Assembly (NCBI GenBank): GCA_017378975.1
Contig: JAFNXT010000223.1
Location: 1 to 8,241, forward strand
DNA: 8,241 nt
Reading direction: 5' to 3'
Source: Oscillospiraceae bacterium
GTDB taxonomy: Bacteria; Bacillota; Clostridia; Oscillospirales; Oscillospiraceae
The position numbers were made by a program, and so were the translations under genes. Below the pieces are notes generated by a model. That model searched no databases. It was not told the DNA's origin and was given only the letters and a program-made list of their open reading frames with translations. Shown piece by piece: positions 1 through 4,703 of this stretch (position 1 is the stretch's first letter; each line of letters starts with the position of its first letter).

Positions 1-528
1 GATCAGGATCTTGAAGGGCATGACCACCCAGATCGTATAGAAGCACAGGACGAACATCTTCGCCCAATAGGGGCCTTGGATGAAGTCCACCGGGGCGATC
101 CCGAAGATGCTCAAAAGCTGGTTCACCAGACCGTTGGTGTAGGGAGTGGGCTGGAAGGCGATCATGAACACCAGACCCACTGCCAGCGTGTTGGTGACGT
201 AAGGCAGGAAGAAGACCGTCTGGTACAGGTCACGAAGTTTTTTGATCGAGGTCAGTGCCACGCTGATCACCAGCGCAAGACCTGTGGACAGAGGGACCGT
301 GATCGCCACCAGTAGGATGGTGTTCTTCACCGCCTGCAGGAAGTAGGGGTCCCGGAGGACGTAGGCGTAGTTATAGCCGCCGATGCCGAAATGGGTCTGG
401 GACGCGAAGTTGAAGCCCTCCTCGAAGGAATAGATCAGCACATCGATCAGAGGGTACACAAGGAACGCTCCCAGAAACACGATCGCGGGCAGGAGGTACA
501 GCCATGCTTTCTTGGAATCCTTCTCCAT
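1..528 (-). CDS. ABC transporter permease, UgpA/MalF type (partial, C-terminus outside window)
   Basis: Inner-membrane permease subunit of a carbohydrate-type ABC importer. It would form the translocation channel with a second permease and be powered by the ATPase encoded just upstream. The window holds the first 176 residues. A short charged N-terminus (MEKDSKKAW) leads into a hydrophobic segment at about 9-34. Others lie at about 70-92, 105-125 and 156-175, matching the family's topology. The loop around 45-65 (GGYNYAYVLRDPYF) resembles the 'GLxNYxxxxxDPxF' stretch usual in UgpA/MalF proteins. The EAA loop that contacts the ATPase would lie beyond the window edge. The start ATG follows AAGGAGGGCTT, and that ribosome binding site overlaps the ATPase stop codon, which suggests translational coupling. 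Substrate cannot be told: no binding protein is visible. Family call is confident; sugar versus glycerol phosphate is not. Confidence 0.9.
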   Translation of the reverse strand, partial: MEKDSKKAWLYLLPAIVFLGAFLVYPLIDVLIYSFEEGFNFASQTHFGIGGYNYAYVLRDPYFLQAVKNTILLVAITVPLSTGLALVISVALTSIKKLRDLYQTVFFLPYVTNTLAVGLVFMIAFQPTPYTNGLVNQLLSIFGIAPVDFIQGPYWAKMFVLCFYTIWVVMPFKILI

Positions 529-537
529 AAGCCCTCC

Positions 538-1626
538 TTACCAGCGGATCCGAAGTTCCGTGTCCTTAGCGAACAGGTCCACCTTCTCCGGCACCGGGCG
601 GAAGCGGATGGTGGGACTGGTCACGTCGATCTTGTTCCGGGAGCTGATGATCGCCCGGATGTCCGTGGCCTGACAGGCCTCGTGGCCGCAGATCACGCTG
701 ATGTCCCGGCCCATGACCTCGATCCTGCGGAGCTGGCAGGTGAAGGGGCCCTCAGGGTCCGGCTGGAAGCCCTCGGGGCGGATGCCCACCCAGACCTCCT
801 GATCCGGCACGGGGGCCGGAAGGATGGCTTCGTCACCGATCCAGACCTGCCCGTCCCGGATCTGACCGGAGAAGACGCTGATCGGGGGCGTGCCAAGGAA
901 TTTGGCCACGAACAGATCCTCGGGGTCATCGTAGATGTCCTGGGGCTTGCCGATCTGGTGGAGCTTGCCGTCCTTCATCACCACGATCAGGTCGCAGATG
1001 CTCATGGCTTCCTCCTGATCGTGGGTCACGAAGATGGTGGTGATGCCAGTCTCGTTCTGGATCCGGCGGAGCTCCTCACGGGTCTGGAGCCGCAGACGGG
1101 CATCCAGATTGGACAGGGGCTCATCCAGCAACAGGAGCTTGGGCATCTTCACCAGCGCGCGGGCGATCGCCACACGCTGCTGCTGACCGCCGGAGAGCTC
1201 GCTGGGCTTGCGGTCCATGAGCGTACCGATCTGGACTAAGTTTGCCGCTTCCTGGGCCTTTTGGAGCATCTGCTCCTTAGTGGGACGGTCCTTGCCCTTC
1301 AGGTTCTGAAGGGGGAAGAGGATGTTCTGCCGGACGGTGAGGTGGGGGTACAAAGCGTAGCTCTGGAACACCAGACCCACGCCCCGCTTCTCCGGGGGCA
1401 GGTGGGTGACCTCCTCCTCTCCGAAAAAGATCTTGCCTCCGGTGGGGGACAGCAGACCGGACAGAAGGTTCAGCACGGTGCTCTTGCCACAGCCCGAAGG
1501 GCCCAGCAGGCCGATCAGACAGCCGTCGGGGATCTGCAGATCCATGTGGTCCACAGCCACCACGTCTGCCGCGCCCTTGCCCCGGCCGGGGAAGATCTTG
1601 GTCAGGTCTTGTAATGTGACGTTCAT
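538..1626 (-). CDS. ABC transporter ATP-binding protein, MalK/UgpC/MsmK type
   Basis: Cytoplasmic ATPase that energises a carbohydrate-type ABC importer. The 362-residue product has every nucleotide-binding motif: Walker A GPSGCGKST (42-50), Q-loop Q88, signature LSGGQ (144-148), Walker B LLLLDEP (164-170), D-loop SNLD and switch histidine H202. After about residue 240 comes a C-terminal regulatory region of the TOBE/MalK kind (VWVGIRPEGF, 278-287). Length is typical of MalK/UgpC. I chose the ATG at 1626 because GAAGGAG sits at proper spacing upstream. The frame stays open to 1734, but that extension translates repeat A and is not coding. The TAA stop begins the ribosome binding site of the permease. 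A promoter lies at 1781-1809. A role in sugar or sugar-phosphate uptake is inferred from family; no substrate can be assigned. Confidence 0.95.
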   Translation of the reverse strand: MNVTLQDLTKIFPGRGKGAADVVAVDHMDLQIPDGCLIGLLGPSGCGKSTVLNLLSGLLSPTGGKIFFGEEEVTHLPPEKRGVGLVFQSYALYPHLTVRQNILFPLQNLKGKDRPTKEQMLQKAQEAANLVQIGTLMDRKPSELSGGQQQRVAIARALVKMPKLLLLDEPLSNLDARLRLQTREELRRIQNETGITTIFVTHDQEEAMSICDLIVVMKDGKLHQIGKPQDIYDDPEDLFVAKFLGTPPISVFSGQIRDGQVWIGDEAILPAPVPDQEVWVGIRPEGFQPDPEGPFTCQLRRIEVMGRDISVICGHEACQATDIRAIISSRNKIDVTSPTIRFRPVPEKVDLFAKDTELRIRW

Positions 1627-1672
1627 ACGATCGCTCCTTCGTTGTGATCTGTTCATACACCGCATAGGACAC

Positions 1673-1750
1673 ACGGTAGGGCGGGGGCTTGCCCCCCGCC
1701 GCGGTGGCAGACAGGTGGCGTTCGGCGGGGGCAAGCCCCCGCCCTACCGT
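1673..1750. repeat. Palindromic repeat, short form, copy A
   Basis: A 78-bp element bounded by perfect 24-bp inverted repeats (1673-1696 and 1727-1750). The ends read ACGGTAGGGC and GCCCTACCGT, and each arm is itself a hairpin of the GGGGGCTTGCCCCC kind. It can fold as one long stem or as two smaller ones. It lies in the predicted 5' leader of the ABC ATPase transcript, between promoter and start codon. It shares its arms with copy D (4559-4647) and its GTAGGG...CCCTAC ends with copies B and C. No transposase is nearby and I see no clear target-site duplication. Confidence 0.9.
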
Positions 1751-1780
1751 CAGGCAGTCCAGCGTGATGCGATTTGTATC

Positions 1781-1809
1781 ATTATATCCTGTATTTTGCA
1801 AGTTTTCAA
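1781..1809 (-). promoter_or_regulatory. Sigma-A promoter of the ABC ATPase-permease genes
   Basis: Read on the minus strand, the -35 box is TTGAAA (1804-1809) and the -10 box a perfect TATAAT (1781-1786), with a 17-base spacer. Transcription would start near 1774, giving a leader of roughly 150 bases that contains copy A before the ATG at 1626. The -35 box is separated by only base 1810 from the -35 box of the divergent methyltransferase promoter. Confidence 0.82.
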
Positions 1810-1810
1810 G

Positions 1811-1839
1811 TTGAGATCTGGGGCTGTATGCGGTATAAT
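1811..1839 (+). promoter_or_regulatory. Sigma-A promoter of the DNA methyltransferase
   Basis: The -35 box is TTGAGA (1811-1816) and the -10 box a perfect TATAAT (1834-1839), with a 17-base spacer. The start point would be near 1846, so the methyltransferase leader is about 265 bases and includes an imperfect hairpin at 1857-1875 (CCCCAC paired with GTGGGG) and copy B. It is back to back with the ABC promoter, so two RNA polymerases probably could not occupy the site together. Confidence 0.8.
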
Positions 1840-1909
1840 GGATGTGTTCGGGCATCGCCCCCACGGCTGTGGGGCAGGACCGATCGTTACGACCGGGACG
1901 GCCATCGTC

Positions 1910-2041
1910 GTAGGGCTGGGGCATGCCCCAGCCGGTGATCTCGCTCTGCGAGATCACATCGCCCTGACGGGCGATCATGACCATAAAGGCAGACCGCAGA
2001 TCCATCGGATCTGCGGCGGCGAGGGCATGCCCTCGCCCTAC
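1910..2041. repeat. Multi-hairpin palindromic repeat, long form, copy B
   Basis: A 132-bp element starting GTAGGG and ending CCCTAC that contains five hairpins in order. H1 is a perfect 20-bp palindrome at 1914-1933. H2 is a 10-bp stem with a TCT loop at 1935-1957. H3 is ATCGCCC/GGGCGAT at 1958-1975. H4 is a 10-bp stem with an ATC loop at 1994-2016. H5 is a perfect 20-bp palindrome at 2018-2037. Copy C has the same order with different bases in several stems. It lies in the predicted leader of the methyltransferase, ending about 70 bases before its start codon. Confidence 0.9.
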
Positions 2042-2110
2042 AGTGATAACGATCTGGCCCGGACAGGGAAAGCGTGAGGATCGAAAAAGATCACAGGAGG
2101 GCTTTGAAAC

Positions 2111-3325
2111 ATGGAAAAAACGATTTGTGAGCTGTTCGCCGGTGTGGGCGGCTTCCGGTTGGGCTTCGACCGGCTGGAGTCCGGCTGGACTACCAAGTGG
2201 TTCTCTCAATGGGAGCCGGGTGCCCGGCGGCAGTGGGCCCACGACTGCTATGTGGACCACTTCGGGGACTGTCAGGATCTGGAGGGCTTCTACCGTACCG
2301 GCGATGACATCGCCACGGTGCCCAAGTCTGCGGTGCCGGACCATACCTTGCTGGTGGGCGGCTTCCCTTGTCAGGACTATTCCGTTGCCCATACGCTGGC
2401 CTCTTCTCAGGGCATCGAGGGCAAGAAGGGCGTTCTGTGGTGGCAGATCCGGGATATCCTGATCGCCAAGAAGCCGGCCTTCTGTCTGCTGGAGAACGTG
2501 GACCGGCTGCTCAAGTCCCCGGCCAAACAGCGGGGCAGAGATTTTGGCATCATTCTGGCCTGCCTTGCGGAGCTGGGTTACAGCGCCCAGTGGCGTGTGG
2601 TGAACGCCGCCGACTATGGCGCGGCCCAGCGGCGGCGGAGGATCTTCATCTTCGCCTATCGGGACGATACTGCCTACGGCAAGGCCATGGCGGCGCTGGA
2701 GCCGGATGAGATCATGTCCGTCCACGGTCTCATGGCCAAGGCCTTCCCGGTGTATGGCATCGAGCCCCCCAGAGGGACGGAGCTGAGCCGGGACATCGTG
2801 GAGGTCAGCGATAAGTTCGCCTTCGCTTTCGAGAATACCGGCGTGATGCATGGCTATCAGGTGACCACGGGCCGTCCCGTGGAGAAGACGGAGCCGCCGG
2901 TGCTGCTCCGTGACATCCTCCAGTCCTTTGCGGACGAGAAATATTACATCCCCAGCGAGAAGATGGACAAGTGGGTCTATCTGAAGGGCGCGAAAAAGAT
3001 CCCCCGCACCACGGCGGCGGGGCATGAGTATGTGTTCTCCGAGGGCCCTGTGGCCTTCCCGGATCCCTGGGACCGCCCGGGCCGGACCATGCTCACCAGC
3101 GAGTCCAGCCTGAACCGGTCCACCCATGTGGTGGCGGACCCCGGCACAGGGAAACTCCGGCTCCTGACTCCGGTGGAAGCGGAGCGTCTTCAGGGCTTCG
3201 ACGACGACTGGACCGCCGGGATGCCGGACCGGATGCGCTATTTCTGCATGGGTAATGCCTTGGTGGTGGACATGATCACCCGGATGGGCAAGGTGCTCGA
3301 CCAGATCGTGGCGCAGGAAGCATAA
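2111..3325 (+). CDS. DNA (cytosine-5-)-methyltransferase, apparently solitary
   Basis: Transfers a methyl group from S-adenosylmethionine to C5 of cytosine in a specific DNA sequence. The 404-residue protein shows the C5 methyltransferase motifs in order: motif I ELFAGVGGF (7-15), motif IV GGFPCQ (83-88) with catalytic Cys87, motif VI ENV (128-130), motif VIII QRRRR (173-177), motif IX around LTPVEAERLQGF (352-363), and motif X GNALV (381-385). The target recognition region lies between about 185 and 340, so specificity cannot be read by eye. Motif I begins almost at the N-terminus, leaving no room for the DNA-binding extension that some C5 enzymes use to repress their own gene. GGAGG at 2096-2100 precedes the ATG. 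No restriction endonuclease or vsr gene is in the window, so an orphan regulatory role or a lost restriction-modification system is possible. Type II C5 family is certain, role is not. Confidence 0.96.
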   Translation: MEKTICELFAGVGGFRLGFDRLESGWTTKWFSQWEPGARRQWAHDCYVDHFGDCQDLEGFYRTGDDIATVPKSAVPDHTLLVGGFPCQDYSVAHTLASSQGIEGKKGVLWWQIRDILIAKKPAFCLLENVDRLLKSPAKQRGRDFGIILACLAELGYSAQWRVVNAADYGAAQRRRRIFIFAYRDDTAYGKAMAALEPDEIMSVHGLMAKAFPVYGIEPPRGTELSRDIVEVSDKFAFAFENTGVMHGYQVTTGRPVEKTEPPVLLRDILQSFADEKYYIPSEKMDKWVYLKGAKKIPRTTAAGHEYVFSEGPVAFPDPWDRPGRTMLTSESSLNRSTHVVADPGTGKLRLLTPVEAERLQGFDDDWTAGMPDRMRYFCMGNALVVDMITRMGKVLDQIVAQEA

Positions 3326-3329
3326 AAAC

Positions 3330-3353
3330 GGGGCGGTCCGCAAGGACCGCCCC
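3330..3353. terminator. Hairpin after the methyltransferase stop
   Basis: A perfect 10-bp GC-rich stem (GGGGCGGTCC / GGACCGCCCC) closed by a GCAA tetraloop begins four bases after the methyltransferase stop. On the plus strand no U-tract follows. The A-run AAAAA lies before the stem, so the canonical U-tract would serve a minus-strand transcript. It is likely the 3' end of the methyltransferase mRNA by position, though classic intrinsic termination is not supported in that direction. Confidence 0.6.
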
Positions 3354-3493
3354 ATCACATCCATCATATCATGATCTATCCCGGATCGTCAATGGACAAT
3401 CGTGCATTATGACGGTAATCTGCGTTTTGCACGAATGGAATATGGCTACTTTGTACAACATCCCAACTTGCAAAAGGGGAGGGCCTGTGCTAC

Positions 3494-3499
3494 TATAAT
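3494..3499 (+). promoter_or_regulatory. Possible -10 box inside a dyad
   Basis: A perfect TATAAT lies at the centre of an inverted repeat with 7-bp arms (TGTGCTA at 3486-3492, TAGCACA at 3499-3505), as an operator over a promoter might. The nearest -35-like sequence, TTGCAA at 3468-3473, is 20 bases away, too far for an ordinary sigma-A promoter. It would be active only with help or not at all. Confidence 0.25.
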
Positions 3500-3504
3500 A
3501 GCAC

Positions 3505-3550
3505 AAAGAGGGACCCCCTCTTTTAAGACCTGATCTCCTAAACAGGTCTT
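3505..3550 (+). ncRNA. Tandem stem-loops, possible small RNA or leader
   Basis: Two stem-loops follow the TATAAT at 3494-3499 directly. The first has an 8-bp stem (3505-3512 with 3516-3523, loop ACC) and the second an 8-bp stem (3525-3532 with 3543-3550) with a 10-base loop containing CTCCT, complementary to ribosome binding site cores. If transcription starts near 3506 they would be the 5' end of the RNA. No known RNA family is recognised, so this rests on structure alone. Confidence 0.25.
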
Positions 3551-3625
3551 CCAACACCACGGCGAAGGCTTTCATAAATCTTCCGTTTGATATATATCGC
3601 ATATATCTCGTACGTAAGAGGAAAA

Positions 3626-3706
3626 ATGAATGCCACGGAAGTGATTCAAGTTTTGTCACAAGAAGCCTGCGCCGAAACAGCAGAAAGCGAGGTTAACCAT
3701 GACTGA
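3626..3706 (+). CDS. Possible small ORF of 26 codons, unknown
   Basis: The frame starts at ATG 3626 after AAGAGGAAAA, a fair ribosome binding site, and encodes a 26-residue peptide beginning MNATEVIQV and ending SEVNHD. It is strongly acidic (five Glu and one Asp, no Lys or Arg), so it is unlike the hydrophobic type I toxins and unlike a cationic antimicrobial. A dyad at 3589-3607 lies just upstream, where an operator could be. Its TGA overlaps the start of a second ORF at 3699-3728 (MTEPNNSMK). I recognise no family. It may be a leader peptide, a regulatory micro-protein, the broken front of a lost gene, or chance. Confidence 0.25.
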   Translation: MNATEVIQVLSQEACAETAESEVNHD

Positions 3707-3719
3707 ACCCAACAATTCC

Positions 3720-3771
3720 ATGAAATGACCCTTGACTTTGATCGAAAGAAAAAAGTCAAGGGTCATTTCAT
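3720..3771 (+). terminator. Perfect 20-bp stem-loop, probable transcript end
   Basis: Bases 3720-3739 pair perfectly with 3752-3771 around a 12-base A-rich loop. The 3' arm runs into CATTTCATTTCGTT, which is U-rich but not a clean U-tract. The stem begins on the last codons of the 9-codon ORF, so that ORF ends inside it. It probably ends plus-strand transcripts from the island and separates them from repeat C. Confidence 0.5.
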
Positions 3772-3782
3772 TTCGTTAGATA

Positions 3783-3901
3783 GTAGGGTGGAGGCATGCC
3801 TCCACCGGTGGTTTTCGCAAAGCGAAAACCACATCGCCCGGTAGGGCGATAGATACGCAGCCCGGACGGGCTGCGACGGCGGAGGCAAGCCACCGCCCTA
3901 C
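3783..3901. repeat. Multi-hairpin palindromic repeat, long form, copy C
   Basis: A 119-bp element with the same plan as copy B. It has GTAGGG and CCCTAC ends, H1 a perfect 20-bp palindrome (3787-3806), H2 an 11-bp stem with an AAA loop (3808-3832), H3 ATCGCCC/GGGCGAT (3833-3850), H4 an 8-bp stem with a GGAC loop (3856-3875), and H5 a 9-bp stem with one A-A mismatch (3878-3897). It ends 7 bases beyond the xpt stop codon, so it forms the 3' untranslated region of xpt and may protect or end that message. Confidence 0.9.
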
Positions 3902-3908
3902 AGGGAGC

Positions 3909-4472
3909 TCAGTCGTGGAAGGTGATCTGGCCGGTGGTCTCGTCCATGGTGTCGATGATCGCCAGAGCTTCCAGACGGAAGCCGAGGTTCCGCAGGCGGT
4001 GGCCGCCTTCCTGGAAGCCTTTTTCGATCACGATGCCGATGCCTTCCACCGTGGCACCGGCGGCATCGGCCAAAGAGATCAGCGTCTGCATGGCGAAGCC
4101 GTTGGCAAGGATATCATCCACCAGCAGGACGTGGTCACCCTCCTGCAGGAACTTCTTTGCTACGATCACGGAGCCGCCGGAAGCGACCTCGGCGGCATGG
4201 ATCTCCCCGTCCAGATTGACGGAGTGGCGTTTCCGTGCCACCACCATGGGGATGCCCAACTGACGGGCCACGGCGTAGGCTACGGGGATGCCGGAGGCTT
4301 CCATGGTCAGGACCCGGTCGATCCGGGCACTTTCGAACCGGTGGCAGAACTCCGCGGCGATCTGGTCCGTGAGGATGGGGTCGATCTGGTGGTTGAGGAA
4401 GCTGTCCACCTTCAGCACACCGCCGGGCCGGACGCTCCCTTCGGTGAGGATCCTTTGCTTCAGTAGTTCCAT
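3909..4472 (-). CDS. xpt: Xanthine phosphoribosyltransferase
   Basis: Cytoplasmic purine salvage enzyme that joins xanthine to PRPP to give xanthosine 5'-phosphate, feeding GMP synthesis. The 187-residue sequence matches what I know of Bacillus Xpt closely in landmarks: MELLKQRIL start, VLKVDSFLNHQIDP (19-32), the MEASGIP region (58-63), VARKRHS (78-84), the PRPP-binding motif VLLVDDILANG (115-125), and IGIVIEKGFQ (145-154). It is slightly shorter than the Bacillus protein, mainly around residues 88-105. The ATG at 4472 has AGGAGGT six bases upstream. In many Firmicutes xpt is led by a guanine riboswitch and followed by the permease gene pbuX. Here the leader is only about 20 bases and there is no partner gene. 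Confidence in identity is high. Confidence 0.95.
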   Translation of the reverse strand: MELLKQRILTEGSVRPGGVLKVDSFLNHQIDPILTDQIAAEFCHRFESARIDRVLTMEASGIPVAYAVARQLGIPMVVARKRHSVNLDGEIHAAEVASGGSVIVAKKFLQEGDHVLLVDDILANGFAMQTLISLADAAGATVEGIGIVIEKGFQEGGHRLRNLGFRLEALAIIDTMDETTGQITFHD

Positions 4473-4498
4473 GGTGCTACCTCCTGTGTTTTTCTGTC

Positions 4499-4527
4499 AT
4501 TGTAACACATCCCACGGCGTTTGTCAG
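4499..4527 (-). promoter_or_regulatory. Promoter of xpt
   Basis: Read on the minus strand: -35 CTGACA (4522-4527), a 17-base spacer, -10 TACAAT (4499-4504). Start near 4492 leaves about 20 bases of leader that hold little more than the ribosome binding site. No purine riboswitch fits, so any purine control would have to act at the promoter. Confidence 0.65.
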
Positions 4528-4558
4528 CAGTTTTTATGGATCTGATGGACACGGATCT

Positions 4559-4647
4559 GTAGGGCGGGGGCTTGCCCCCGCCGTGACTGCCCTCGTCCTG
4601 CGAGGGGGCATCGTGGTCGTGGCGGCGGGGGCAAGCCCCCGCCCTAC
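4559..4647. repeat. Palindromic repeat, short form, copy D
   Basis: An 89-bp element with perfect 24-bp inverted ends (4559-4582 and 4624-4647), running from GTAGGGCGGGGGC to GCCCCCGCCCTAC. The centre holds an imperfect hairpin (CCCTCG / CGAGGG, about 4589-4606). Its arms are nearly identical to those of copy A while the centres differ. It lies between the xpt promoter and the 3' end of the hydrogenase gene. Confidence 0.9.
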
Positions 4648-4665
4648 GGGCGTGTGGGTATGTTT

Positions 4666-4691
4666 CGGGCCCGGTCGAAAGACCGGGCCCG
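4666..4691. terminator. 11-bp hairpin downstream of the hydrogenase gene
   Basis: CGGGCCCGGTC pairs perfectly with GACCGGGCCCG around a GAAA loop (plus-strand reading), 12 bases past the hydrogenase stop. For the hydrogenase transcript (minus strand) AAACAT follows the stem, so there is no U-tract. A TTCTATATCCTTTT stretch follows it on the plus strand instead. By position it is the 3' end of the hydrogenase message. Confidence 0.6.
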
Positions 4692-4703
4692 TTCTATATC
4701 CTT

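Larger units (their letters stand above)
3354..3782. other. AT-richer intergenic island with hairpins and tiny ORFs, no recognised gene
   Basis: This stretch is visibly richer in A and T than the genes around it and holds no protein I recognise. In order it contains TATAAT (3494-3499) inside the dyad TGTGCTA/TAGCACA (3486-3505); a stem-loop AAAGAGGG/CCCTCTTT (3505-3523); a second stem-loop AAGACCTG/CAGGTCTT (3525-3550) whose loop includes CTCCT; a dyad GATATAT/ATATATC (3589-3607); a possible 26-codon ORF; an overlapping 9-codon ORF; and a perfect 20-bp stem-loop (3720-3771). The arrangement would suit a small regulatory RNA or micro-peptide locus. A decayed insertion is an equally fair reading. 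Confidence 0.5.

Noticed and set aside
2079..2092. GATC-GAAAAA-GATC mini-hairpin before the methyltransferase start
   Set aside because: Only a 4-bp stem; too weak to claim as a regulatory structure.
1277..3367. Long minus-strand frame of 696 residues
   Set aside because: Antisense to the methyltransferase and running through repeats A and B into another frame of the ABC ATPase. Composition is that of GC-rich shadow sequence (His, Arg, Gly, Pro rich).
3369..3659. Minus-strand frame of 96 residues
   Set aside because: Starts at GTG with no ribosome binding site, has no recognisable domain, and lies across the hairpins and opposite the better-supported small ORF.
4473..4560. Purine riboswitch upstream of xpt
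   Set aside because: Expected from the gene's usual context, but no conserved core is present and the leader is too short.
1673..4647. CRISPR array
   Set aside because: The repeats are few, palindromic throughout, unevenly spaced and separated by genes, with no regular spacers.
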